Below are positions 9,682 through 16,726 of a stretch of DNA of 64,000 nucleotides, piece after piece. The stretch comes from Mycobacterium heidelbergense (lineage in GTDB: Bacteria; Actinomycetota; Actinomycetes; Mycobacteriales; Mycobacteriaceae). The stretch's first letter is position 1. Every line of letters begins with the position of its first letter. The notes under the pieces are model-generated. The model did not search any database. It saw only the letters and a program-made list of their open reading frames with translations, and was not told the DNA's origin. The DNA lies in contig NZ_AP022615.1 of the NCBI RefSeq assembly GCF_010730745.1, positions 3,534,001 to 3,598,000 of the forward strand, read 5' to 3'. Position numbers and translations under genes: made by a program.

Positions 9682-10493
9682 GCTCGCCGTTGGCGCCCGT
9701 CGGGGTCTTCGACTCCGGCGTCGGGGGGCTGACCGTCGCGCGGGCCATCATCGACCAGTTGCCCGACGAGGACATCGTCTACGTCGGCGACACCGCCAAC
9801 GGCCCCTACGGCCCGCTCACCATTTCCGAGGTGCGCGCGCACGCGCTGGCCATCGGGGACGACCTGGTGGACCGCGGCGTCAAGGCGTTGGTGATCGCCT
9901 GCAACACCGCGTCGGCGGCGTGCCTGCGGGACGCCCGCGAGCGCTACGACGTGCCCGTCGTCGAGGTGATCCTGCCCGCCGTGCGCCGCGCGGTCGCCAC
10001 CACCCGCAACGGGCGCATCGGCGTCATCGGCACGCGGGCGACCATCAACTCGCACGCCTATCAGGACGCCTTCGCCGCCGCCCGCGACACCGAGATCACC
10101 GCGGTGGCCTGCCCGCGGTTCGTCGACTTCGTCGAGCGCGGCGTGACCAGCGGGCGTCAGGTGCTCGGGCTGGCCGAGGGCTATCTGGAGCCGCTGCAGC
10201 GCGCGCAGGTCGACACGCTGGTGCTGGGCTGCACGCACTATCCGCTGCTGTCCGGGCTGATTCAGCTGGCGATGGGCGACAACGTGACGCTGGTTTCCAG
10301 CGCCGAGGAAACAGCCAAGGAGGTGGTCCGGGTGCTCACCGAGCGCGACCTGCTGCGGCCCCATGACGCGCCGCCCGCCGCCCGGGTGTTCGAGGCCACC
10401 GGCGACCCGGAGGCGTTCACGAAACTGGCGACGCGGTTCCTGGGCCCCGCGATCACCGGCGTTCAGCCCGTCCGTCGCTCCCGCGTCCACTAA
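9678..10493 (+). CDS. murI: Glutamate racemase
   Basis: This 271-residue enzyme interconverts L- and D-glutamate for peptidoglycan. The substrate loop FDSGVGGLTV is at residues 11-20. The two catalytic cysteines are in ACNTASA (about residue 75) and GCTHYPLL (about residue 185). The ATG giving MSSPLAPVGVFDSG overlaps the rhomboid stop; an open frame continues upstream but has no family similarity. Confidence 0.95.
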   Translation: MSSPLAPVGVFDSGVGGLTVARAIIDQLPDEDIVYVGDTANGPYGPLTISEVRAHALAIGDDLVDRGVKALVIACNTASAACLRDARERYDVPVVEVILPAVRRAVATTRNGRIGVIGTRATINSHAYQDAFAAARDTEITAVACPRFVDFVERGVTSGRQVLGLAEGYLEPLQRAQVDTLVLGCTHYPLLSGLIQLAMGDNVTLVSSAEETAKEVVRVLTERDLLRPHDAPPAARVFEATGDPEAFTKLATRFLGPAITGVQPVRRSRVH

Positions 10494-10511
10494 GGGCCCC
10501 GGAGAGATTCT

Positions 10512-10536
10512 CATCACACCAAAGCGGTGATGTTTT
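10512..10536 (+). terminator. Possible intrinsic terminator after murI
   Basis: CATCAC pairs with GTGATG across a 9-base loop and is followed by TTTT. The stem is short (6 bp) and the gap to the next gene is only about 70 bp, so it may be an attenuator or have no function. Confidence 0.3.
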
Positions 10537-10566
10537 CTCCATGGTGCGATCGGGCATGGCACAGTA

Positions 10567-11349
10567 GTGTCCGTGCGAATTACCGTGCTCGGCTGCTCGG
10601 GCAGCGTCGTGGGTCCGGATTCGCCCGCGTCCGGTTATTTGCTTCGAGCGCCGGATACCCCGCCCCTGGTCCTTGACTTCGGCGGCGGTGTCCTCGGCGC
10701 GCTGCAGCGCTACGCCGACCCCGGTTCGGTGAACGTGCTGCTGTCTCATCTGCACGCCGACCACTGCCTGGATGTGCCCGGCCTGTTCGTGTGGCGCCGC
10801 TACCATCCGTCGCGCCCTTCGGGCAAGGCGTTGCTGTACGGCCCGAGCGACACCTGGTCCCGGTTGGGCGCCGCGTCCTCGCCCTACGGCGGCGAGATCG
10901 ACGACTGCTCGGACATCTTCGACGTTCATCACTGGGTCGACGGTGAGCCGGTGACGTTCGGCTCGCTCACGGTGACGCCGCGGGTGGTGGCGCACCCGAC
11001 GGAGTCCTACGGCCTGAGGATCACCGATTCGAGCGGCGCCTCGTTCGTCTACAGCGGCGACACCGGCATCTGCGATCAGCTCGTCGAGCTGGCCCGCGAC
11101 GCCGACGTTTTCCTCTGCGAGGCCTCCTGGACGCACGCGCCGGATCGTCCGCGCGCGCTGCACCTTTCGGGCACGGAAGCCGGCAGGGTCGCCGCACAGG
11201 CCGGCGTTCACGAGCTGCTGCTGACGCACATTCCGCCGTGGACTTCGCGCGAGGACGTGATCAGTGAGGCCAAGGCCGAGTTCGACGGTCCGGTGCACGC
11301 GGTGGTGTGCGGTGAGACGTTCGACGTCCGCCGCTCGGAAAGGGTCTAA
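10567..11349 (+). CDS. Metallo-beta-lactamase-fold hydrolase, Rv1339-like cyclic-nucleotide phosphodiesterase
   Basis: A 260-residue protein with the metal-binding LSHLHADHCLD motif near residue 60 and further ligands in SGDTGICDQ and the C-terminal THIPPWTSRED. Start is GTG (MSVRITVLGCSGSVVG). Its M. tuberculosis counterpart Rv1339 has been described as an atypical class II cAMP phosphodiesterase, so signalling-nucleotide turnover is the likely role. That function rests on family knowledge, not on anything visible here. Confidence 0.88.
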   Translation: MSVRITVLGCSGSVVGPDSPASGYLLRAPDTPPLVLDFGGGVLGALQRYADPGSVNVLLSHLHADHCLDVPGLFVWRRYHPSRPSGKALLYGPSDTWSRLGAASSPYGGEIDDCSDIFDVHHWVDGEPVTFGSLTVTPRVVAHPTESYGLRITDSSGASFVYSGDTGICDQLVELARDADVFLCEASWTHAPDRPRALHLSGTEAGRVAAQAGVHELLLTHIPPWTSREDVISEAKAEFDGPVHAVVCGETFDVRRSERV

Positions 11350-11370
11350 GACCCACGTTAGGGTTGCCTC

Positions 11371-12150
11371 GTGTCCAAACGAGAAGACGGCCGCCTCGAT
11401 GACGAGCTTCGCCCCGTAGTCATCACCCGCGGATTCACCGAGCACCCGGCGGGTTCGGTGCTGATCGAATTCGGTCAGACCAAGGTCATGTGCACCGCCA
11501 GCGTCACCGAGGGGGTACCGCGCTGGCGCAAGGGATCGGGCCTGGGGTGGCTGACCGCCGAATACGCGATGCTGCCGTCGGCCACCCACACGCGCTCCGA
11601 CCGCGAGTCGGTGAAGGGCCGCCTGTCCGGGCGCACCCAGGAGATCAGCCGGCTGATCGGCCGGTCGCTGCGGGCGTGCATCGACCTTGCGGCGTTGGGG
11701 GAGAACACCATTGCCGTCGACTGCGACGTGCTGCAGGCCGACGGCGGCACCCGCACCGCGGCCGTCACCGGTGCCTACGTCGCGTTGGCCGACGCGGTGA
11801 CCTACCTGTCGGCGGCGGGCAAGCTGTCGGACCCGAGGCCCTTGTCGTGCGCCATCGCGGCTGTCAGCGTCGGCGTCGTCGACGGTCGGGTCCGGGTGGA
11901 CCTGCCCTACGACGAAGATTCGCGCGCCGAGGTCGACATGAACGTCGTCGCCACCGACACCGGGACCCTCGTCGAGATCCAGGGGACCGGCGAGGGCGCG
12001 ACGTTCCCGCGGTCGACGCTGGACAAACTGCTCGACATGGCGTTGGGCGCGTGCGACACATTGTTCGCCGCCCAGCGCGAGGCGTTGGCGCTGCCGTACC
12101 CGGGCGTGCTGCCGGACGGACCCCCTCCGCCCAAGGCGTTCGGCAGCTGA
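11371..12150 (+). CDS. rph: Ribonuclease PH
   Basis: A 259-residue phosphorolytic 3'-5' exoribonuclease that trims tRNA 3' ends. It has the family signatures RGFTEHPAGSVLIEFGQTK, RSDRESVKGRLSGRTQEISR, CDVLQADGGTRTA and EIQGTGEGATF. It starts at GTG (MSKREDGRLDDELRPV) 21 bp after the metallo-hydrolase gene. In M. tuberculosis the next gene is rdgB; here about 1.7 kb of extra DNA lies between them. Confidence 0.96.
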   Translation: MSKREDGRLDDELRPVVITRGFTEHPAGSVLIEFGQTKVMCTASVTEGVPRWRKGSGLGWLTAEYAMLPSATHTRSDRESVKGRLSGRTQEISRLIGRSLRACIDLAALGENTIAVDCDVLQADGGTRTAAVTGAYVALADAVTYLSAAGKLSDPRPLSCAIAAVSVGVVDGRVRVDLPYDEDSRAEVDMNVVATDTGTLVEIQGTGEGATFPRSTLDKLLDMALGACDTLFAAQREALALPYPGVLPDGPPPPKAFGS

Positions 12151-12209
12151 CCGTGCCTGATGGTGACGACCCGCTACGCCCGGCTTCGCCGCCCTTGCGA
12201 TCGTCACGG

Positions 12210-12223
12210 CTGCTGGTCGCCAG
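12210..12223 (+). repeat. rdgB-start repeat, copy 1
   Basis: CTGCTGGTCGCCAG, the DNA for the LLVAS start of RdgB, lies 60 bp after the rph stop, where rdgB would begin in an uninterrupted genome. The frame stops ten codons later. Copies 2 and 3 follow 815 and 1,626 bp downstream. Confidence 0.6.
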
Positions 12224-12297
12224 TCTGACCCTGGCCTAACTGCCCCGCGGTCTATCACCGCCGACACCGCGGCCAAGACGAGACCCATTCCAGTCGG

Positions 12298-12741
12298 TCA
12301 TGACTCGTCCTCCCGCAGCTCGAATATCGGGATGGTGCGCGTGGTTTTTGACTGGTAGTTCGCGAACGCGAACGCGGGTACGGTCGCGTTGATCTTGGGG
12401 ATGATCGCCTCACGTTCGGACGAGTCGAGCTCGCGCGCGACGACGTCGAACGAGCCGGTGGCGACTTCAACGCGCGCCCGCCGGTTGGCCCGCAGGTTGT
12501 GCACCCACGCCGGGTTGACGTCGGCGCCGCCGTAACCGGCGACGATCAGCAGCTTGCCGTCGATACGGAAGACCACCAGCGGCGCGACGCGCGGCTCGCC
12601 GGACCTCGCGCCCTTCGTAGTGAGTAGCAACAGCTCGTTGCCTTCGAATCGCCCGCCGACCTTGCCGGCGTTGGCGCGAAACTCGTCGGTGATGTTGTTA
12701 TTGAGCGCCTTGAGGGTCTCGGTATCGGGTCTTTGACTCAC
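12298..12741 (-). CDS. Nitroreductase/quinone reductase family deazaflavin (F420)-dependent protein
   Basis: A 147-residue protein of the split beta-barrel Ddn-like family that uses F420H2 to reduce quinones or other substrates. The family pattern is LLLLTTKGARSGEPRVAPL, then an IVAGYGGADVNPAWVHNL segment (cf. the G-x-NP-x-W motif), then RARVEVATGSF. It starts at ATG (MSQRPDTETLK). It is transcribed against its neighbours and lies inside the first of two extra blocks between rph and rdgB, so it is probably an acquired accessory gene. The specific substrate cannot be told. Confidence 0.85.
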   Translation of the reverse strand: MSQRPDTETLKALNNNITDEFRANAGKVGGRFEGNELLLLTTKGARSGEPRVAPLVVFRIDGKLLIVAGYGGADVNPAWVHNLRANRRARVEVATGSFDVVARELDSSEREAIIPKINATVPAFAFANYQSKTTRTIPIFELREDES

Positions 12742-13256
12742 TCTGGAGGAAGCTACTTGGTCGCCCCGTCTATTCCTTGCGCTATTCCTTGCGGAGCGTG
12801 CCGTGTTGTACGCCGTGCCGGCCTCGGGCCCAAGGCACTCGCAACTAGAGATCCACCAGGGTGGTCAGCAGCGTTGAAATGGCGGTGGCGGCCGTCGGCA
12901 TCTTCACCCTCTGCACTGCTTAATGCTATTCGCGTCGCCAACCCATCGTCTCGCAGTCCGTAAGGTGTTCGGGGTGCATCGGCAACGGCCCAGACCGCAC
13001 GTTTAGGAATAGATGATGACCCGCCTGCTGGTCGCCAGCCGGGTGGGCCCAAACGCACCATGACAGGGTCGGTGCAGAACAGCGTGAGGGCTGCAATCGC
13101 AGGGTTTTGGGCAACTTATTCGGCTACTACCGTGAGATGCCGCGGCTACCGGGAGCCGAGGCATAAACCTGCTTGACCACTGGTTATACGTGCGGCGCGG
13201 ATGGCTACGTGTGGTAGCCTGGCTGCTAACAAAGGGATTGCTGAGGAGGTGGAAGA
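12742..13256. other. Non-coding gap holding the second rdgB-start remnant
   Basis: About 515 bp with no credible gene. Short open frames lack ribosome sites and family resemblance. It contains two close copies of ATTCCTTGCG at about 12,773-12,795 and a remnant of the rdgB start at 13,014-13,038 that reads MTRLLVASR before losing similarity. The end of the gap holds the promoter region and ribosome site (GAGGAGGTGGAAGA) of the toxin-antitoxin pair. Confidence 0.6.
13025..13038 (+). repeat. rdgB-start repeat, copy 2
   Basis: The same 14 bases as copy 1. Here a start codon (ATGATG, 13,014-13,019) and the codons for MTRLLVASR precede and include it, so it looks like a displaced 5' end of rdgB. 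Confidence 0.6.
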
Positions 13257-13397
13257 GTGACTCCCCCGACTTTAGACACGAGCCTGCCGCGTGACGAACG
13301 CTGCATTACATTCGCCGATCACGGTCGGGCGATGGAGGCCGTCGACCGCCAGCTCTCCCGATGGGGCAATCTTCTAGACCGCCTCGCCGAGGAGTGA
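13257..13397 (+). CDS. Candidate antitoxin of a Doc-type pair
   Basis: A 46-residue protein starting at GTG behind a strong ribosome site (GAGGAGG, 8 bases upstream). Its start is MTPPTLDTSLPRDERC and the C-terminal half is amphipathic (AVDRQLSRWGNLLDRLAEE). I recognise no Phd or other antitoxin family. The call rests on position: its stop overlaps the toxin start (GTGA), the usual antitoxin-first layout, and small size. It is too short for routine gene calling and may be missed in annotations. Confidence 0.5.
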   Translation: MTPPTLDTSLPRDERCITFADHGRAMEAVDRQLSRWGNLLDRLAEE

Positions 13398-13804
13398 CCG
13401 AGTACCTGTCTGCGCAGGTAATCATAGATATAAACGCCGGTTTCGGCGGATATCCACTGGATCGGGACGGCATCGAAGCTGCTGTCTATCGGCCGGCGAC
13501 GTCCGCCTTCGGCCAGGAAGCTTTTCCCAGTCTGTGGGTGAAGGCGGGCGTCTACGTCCATTCGTTCAGTTCGACGCAGTACTTCAGCGATGGGAACAAA
13601 CGGACTGCTTGGATTGCCGCGGTCGTGTTTCTCGATATCAACGGATATCAGGTCCGTGACAACATCGCAGACGTGGAAGCAGAGGCGTTTGTGCTGGCTG
13701 TCTCGCGGCGGTTGTTCGACGTCGAAGAGGACCCCGACCGAACCCTCAAGAGGGCAGGCGAGTGGTTCGAGGTCAACGCTTTCCCCACAAGCGGTGCTGT
13801 ATGA
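13394..13804 (+). CDS. doc: Death-on-curing (Doc/Fic-fold) toxin
   Basis: A 136-residue Doc-family protein. Doc toxins phosphorylate EF-Tu and stop translation. I chose the GTG giving MTEYLSAQVIIDIN because it overlaps the antitoxin stop and matches the usual Doc start. The family core is QYFSDGNKRTAW, residues 62-73, followed by VVFLDINGYQV. The canonical motif is H-x-F-x-D/N-x-N-K-R; the first His is Gln (Q62) here. This could be a subfamily variant or an impaired toxin. A high-confidence family, with moderate confidence that it is active. Confidence 0.8.
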   Translation: MTEYLSAQVIIDINAGFGGYPLDRDGIEAAVYRPATSAFGQEAFPSLWVKAGVYVHSFSSTQYFSDGNKRTAWIAAVVFLDINGYQVRDNIADVEAEAFVLAVSRRLFDVEEDPDRTLKRAGEWFEVNAFPTSGAV

Positions 13805-13826
13805 ACAAGATGTTTGGGATTTCTTG

Positions 13827-14426
13827 GTGACACATCTGCTGGTTGCCAGCCGCAACCCCAAGAAGCTGACGGAACTGCGCCGGGTGCTCGACGGCGCCGG
13901 CCTGTCGGGGCTGACGCTGGTGTCGCTGAACGACGTGGCGCCGTTCGACGAACCGCCCGAAACCGGCGCGACCTTCGAGGACAACGCGTTGGCCAAGGCG
14001 CGGGACGCGTTCGCCGCGACCGGTCTGGCCAGCGTGGCCGACGACTCCGGTTTGGAGGTGACCGCGCTGGGCGGCATGCCCGGCGTGCTGTCGGCGCGTT
14101 GGTCGGGTAGCCACGGCGACGACGCCGCCAACACCGCGCTGCTGCTGGCACAGTTGCGTGACGTTCCCGACGCGCGGCGCGGCGCGGCGTTCGTGTCGGC
14201 GTGCGCGCTGGTGTCGGCTTCGGGGGAGGTCGTCGTCCGGGGCGAGTGGCGCGGGACGATTGCCCGGGAACCGCGCGGCGACGGCGGGTTCGGCTACGAC
14301 CCGGTGTTCGTTCCGTCCGGCAGCGACCGGACCGCCGCGCAGCTGAGCCCGGCGGAAAAGGACGCGGTCTCGCACCGTGGTCGGGCGCTGGCGTTGCTGG
14401 TGCCGGCGCTGCGGGGGCTCGGCTGA
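13827..14426 (+). CDS. rdgB: dITP/XTP pyrophosphatase (RdgB/HAM1)
   Basis: A 199-residue enzyme that hydrolyses non-canonical purine triphosphates (dITP, XTP) and so protects DNA and RNA. The motifs are LLVASRNPKKLTEL at the start, VADDSGLEV, GMPGVLSARW, DGGFGYDPVF and the C-terminal SHRGRAL. The start is GTG 13,827 (a TTG lies one codon upstream). It is 22 bp after doc, so expression may now depend on the toxin-antitoxin transcript rather than rph. Confidence 0.94.
   Translation: MTHLLVASRNPKKLTELRRVLDGAGLSGLTLVSLNDVAPFDEPPETGATFEDNALAKARDAFAATGLASVADDSGLEVTALGGMPGVLSARWSGSHGDDAANTALLLAQLRDVPDARRGAAFVSACALVSASGEVVVRGEWRGTIAREPRGDGGFGYDPVFVPSGSDRTAAQLSPAEKDAVSHRGRALALLVPALRGLG
13836..13849 (+). 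repeat. rdgB-start repeat, copy 3 (inside the intact gene)
   Basis: CTGCTGGTTGCCAG differs by one base from copies 1 and 2 and belongs to the functional rdgB start. It lies 811 bp from copy 2. Confidence 0.6.
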
Positions 14427-14455
14427 TCCCGGGTGCTCGTCCGGCCCTGGCCTAA

Positions 14456-14594
14456 GCCACAGCCGTCACACCAGTCTCGGCGGAGAGGCACCTACTTTGT
14501 TGCCCGACTCGTGAGCGACAATCCGTTGCGCCGCTTGCGTTGTCGCGCAGAGGCGGGCACATCGTGTGTCGCGCCTGCGTGGGACCGCTGTGGC
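14456..14594. repeat. Long palindromic element, family 2, copy A
   Basis: A complex hairpin in the convergent gap between rdgB and the DUF3817 gene. Outer arms GCCACAGC and GCTGTGGC enclose imperfect inner arms, TGCCCGACTCGTGAGCGACA against TGTCGCGCAGAGGCGGGCA. It shares blocks with the element at 56.2 kb (GTCTCGGC, GAGGCAC, TACTT, TGCCCG, AGGCGGGCACATCG), so it is a dispersed repeat. A role as bidirectional terminator is inferred from position. Confidence 0.55.
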
Positions 14595-14604
14595 AGGTGC
14601 GCCC

Positions 14605-14946
14605 CTAAAGCCCGAAGCGGACCTTGACGTCCCTGCTCTGGAAGTGCTCGACGATGATGCCCAGCAGCGGGATGGTGCCGGACAGCAGCACACCGACCGT
14701 CTTGAGAATTGGCCAACGCACCTTGACCGCCAAGTTGAATGCCGCCAACACGTAGACGAAGTACACCCAGCCGTGCACCACCTCGATCCACCGGATCTCG
14801 TGGTGGAAGACCAGATGCGAGACGATCTCATAGCACAGGGCGATGAGCCAGAGACCCGTCGTCCACGCCATGATCCGGTAGCCGAGCAACGCGGTGCGGA
14901 TCTTCTCGACGGGCACGGCGGGCGCCGGTGTCTCGGGTGTGGTCAT
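14605..14946 (-). CDS. DUF3817 integral membrane protein (Rv1342c-like)
   Basis: A 113-residue membrane protein with three to four hydrophobic helices, including GYRIMAWTTGLWLIALCYEI and a helix after VHGWVYFVYVLAAF. Start is ATG (MTTPETPAPAVPVEK), overlapping the lprD stop by four bases. Function is unknown; the pairing with lprD is conserved in mycobacteria. Confidence 0.88.
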   Translation of the reverse strand: MTTPETPAPAVPVEKIRTALLGYRIMAWTTGLWLIALCYEIVSHLVFHHEIRWIEVVHGWVYFVYVLAAFNLAVKVRWPILKTVGVLLSGTIPLLGIIVEHFQSRDVKVRFGL

Positions 14947-15323
14947 GCGATGGTCCTGTTCTGTTTTTCGGCATCGGTCTTGGCGAGCTCGGCCAGGTAG
15001 GCGTTGTACTCCCGCAGCGCGGGATCGTCGGGCGGCTGCCGCACGGGCGCGGGCCGTTCGGGCAGCAGCCCGGCGGGGATCTCGGTCATCTCGCCGCTCT
15101 TCCGTGGTTCTGGGGGTTCCTCTTCGTAGCGGACGAACTTGCGGTACGCGTAGACACAGAACCAGGCGAACAACGGCCACTGCAGCGCATAGCCGAGATT
15201 CTGAAACGTACCCGAGACCGACTGGAACCTCGTCCACTGCCACCAGCCCAGGGCCAAACACCCACACGCCGCGACGATCACCAAAGCGATCAACGCGGCC
15301 CTGCGACGACGGGTGGTGGGCAC
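14943..15323 (-). CDS. lprD: Putative membrane or lipoprotein LprD
   Basis: A 126-residue protein with a basic N-terminus (MPTTRRRRAALIAL), a hydrophobic stretch with a possible lipobox (IVAAC) near residue 19, and a second hydrophobic segment (LQWPLFAWFCVYAY). The tail is Pro-rich and cytoplasmic-looking (EIPAGLLPERPAP). It could be a lipoprotein or a two-helix membrane protein. The GTG start at 15,323 matches the Rv1343c-type protein; the open frame upstream runs into the tRNA and is not credible. Confidence 0.82.
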   Translation of the reverse strand: MPTTRRRRAALIALVIVAACGCLALGWWQWTRFQSVSGTFQNLGYALQWPLFAWFCVYAYRKFVRYEEEPPEPRKSGEMTEIPAGLLPERPAPVRQPPDDPALREYNAYLAELAKTDAEKQNRTIA

Positions 15324-15382
15324 CCCTTGACGGTACCGCTCACGATTTGGGCCCAAGCTGAGGCTGTACGATCGGCACGCGC

Positions 15383-15468
15383 GCGGGCGTGGTGAAATTT
15401 CGGCAAACACGCCGGCTTTAGGTGCCGGTGCTCGTGAGAGCTTGAGGGTTCGAGTCCCTCCGCCCGCA
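15383..15468 (+). tRNA. tRNA-Leu (anticodon TAG)
   Basis: A class II tRNA of 86 nt with a long variable arm. Acceptor GCGGGCG pairs with CGCCCGC, discriminator A, CCA not encoded. The anticodon stem CCGGC/GCCGG encloses TTTAGGT, giving anticodon TAG (codon CUA). The T arm is GAGGGTTCGAGTCCCTC. Synteny with M. tuberculosis changes just downstream. Confidence 0.95.
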
Positions 15469-15481
15469 CCGTTTTTCGACG

Positions 15482-15904
15482 CTACGCGTCCAGAAAACGG
15501 GCGCGCACCTCCGGCGGCGGCAGCGGACAACTCTCGTACTTGCCGAAGACGCGGTAGCGGATATCGGCGAATCTGTCGTAGAGCCAGTCACGCAGGGGAG
15601 CCGGTATGACGCGGGCTACCTTGAACAGCTTCCACGGCCCGCCAAGGTAGTCCGCCACGCGTAACGCGGCCGCCGATCGGGCCGCCACCCGTTCGGTGGG
15701 CCGGCCGGGTTCATCGACAAACACCATGGAGTCGACGTTCTGGACGTCCGGGTGCCGATCGATGATCGCACGCGCGAAGTCGCTGTCGAGGGCCGCAAAG
15801 CGCAGGGCGCCGCGTGGATCGAACCGAAGCACCGCCCGCACGGCCCGATTGCAGAAGCCGCAGACGCCGTCGTACAGCAGCACCGGTGCGACCTGCGTCT
15901 CCAC
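15482..15904 (-). CDS. DCC-family thiol-disulfide oxidoreductase-like protein (DUF393)
   Basis: A 140-residue protein with the signature LLYDGVCGFCNRAV (D-x3-C-x2-C) near its start. The family is thioredoxin-fold-like with unknown substrates, and a C-terminal DCC-like helix region follows. I chose GTG 15,904 (METQVAPVLLYDG); GTG or ATG codons up to 15,940 would add about 12 residues. It is divergent from the iron-uptake operon and could share its control region. Confidence 0.82.
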   Translation of the reverse strand: METQVAPVLLYDGVCGFCNRAVRAVLRFDPRGALRFAALDSDFARAIIDRHPDVQNVDSMVFVDEPGRPTERVAARSAAALRVADYLGGPWKLFKVARVIPAPLRDWLYDRFADIRYRVFGKYESCPLPPPEVRARFLDA

Positions 15905-15956
15905 GCGGCCCAGGCTACTGGCTGGCCAGCGCCGCGGCACGGCCCCGAGGTTGACG

Positions 15957-15975
15957 GAAGGTAAGGCAACCCTTA
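15957..15975 (+). promoter_or_regulatory. Putative IdeR (iron) box upstream of the TetR-irtAB operon
   Basis: The 19 bases beginning GAAGGTAAGGCAACC and ending CTTA match the IdeR consensus (TTAGGTTAGGCTAACCTAA) at 13 of 19 positions by hand alignment. It lies 37 bp upstream of the TetR start, where an iron-dependent repressor would act on siderophore import genes. IdeR control of irtAB is known in M. tuberculosis. Confidence 0.55.
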
Positions 15976-16012
15976 GTTTGTGGGGGTAACTTACCTACTC
16001 GGAGGGTGCCGG

Positions 16013-16726
16013 ATGCAGTCGGTTGCGTCGCGTCAGGGAGGCCGACCCGCGCTTATCGCGGTGGACGACGTCGTCCGGGTCGGCCGCGAACTCGGCATGC
16101 AGCGGCTGAGCGTCAACGCGGTCGCGCTGCGGCTCGGCGTCTCGGCGACCGCCCTGTACCGGTATGTCGAAAGCCGGTGGGAGCTCGAGCGCCTGGTCGG
16201 CGAGAGCCTGCTCGCCGAACTCGAATTGCGCGACGACCCGACGGCGGACACCGAGCGGCACCTGCTGTCGTTCGGCCTGCAGCTGCGCGACTTCACCGCC
16301 GGGCGCCCCGGGCTCGCGTCCTACCTTCAGGTGCTGTTCCCGCGCGGCGACGCCGGTGCCCGGTTGCTGGCCACCGAGGTCGAGGCGCTGAGCCGGCGCG
16401 GATACTCCGCCGACGCCGCCATGGTGTTGAGCAGCGCGGTCGCCACGCTGGCGATCAGCCTGGCCGCGCGGGAAGAGAGCAACGCCAACGCGACCGGCGG
16501 AGACCAGGCCGGCGGTTTCGCGGTGGAGCGCGACGCGGCCGCCGAACGGTTGGCCGGCAACGCGCAGCTCGGCGCCGCCCACGTCGGGTTGCCGCGGGTC
16601 TCGGATGTGGAGTTCGTGCGGCTGCTGCTGGCCGCATCGATTCGGGGTCTGGTGGCGGTGATTCCGCCCGGGCGCCCGATCGGCGAGGTGGTGGCGGAGT
16701 TGCGCGCCGCCGGAGAGGACCGCTGA
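16013..16726 (+). CDS. TetR-family regulator leading the irtAB operon
   Basis: A 237-residue regulator with an N-terminal helix-turn-helix (LSVNAVALRLGVSATALYRY, about residues 31-50) and a TetR-like ligand domain. The ATG follows GGAGGG by six bases. Its stop overlaps the irtA start by one base (TGATG), so it is co-translated with the importer. This gene is not part of the M. tuberculosis irtAB locus as I know it, so a second layer of iron or siderophore control is possible. Confidence 0.85.
   Translation: MQSVASRQGGRPALIAVDDVVRVGRELGMQRLSVNAVALRLGVSATALYRYVESRWELERLVGESLLAELELRDDPTADTERHLLSFGLQLRDFTAGRPGLASYLQVLFPRGDAGARLLATEVEALSRRGYSADAAMVLSSAVATLAISLAAREESNANATGGDQAGGFAVERDAAAERLAGNAQLGAAHVGLPRVSDVEFVRLLLAASIRGLVAVIPPGRPIGEVVAELRAAGEDR

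Noticed and set aside
12733..13061. Small frames on both strands between the F420-type gene and the toxin-antitoxin pair
   Set aside because: No ribosome sites, no recognisable family and no codon bias; treated as degraded non-coding DNA.
16006..16725. Extended upstream reading of irtA through the TetR gene
   Set aside because: The in-frame extension is Arg-rich and antagonistic to TetR codon usage; the ATG at 16,726 matches the IrtA family start.
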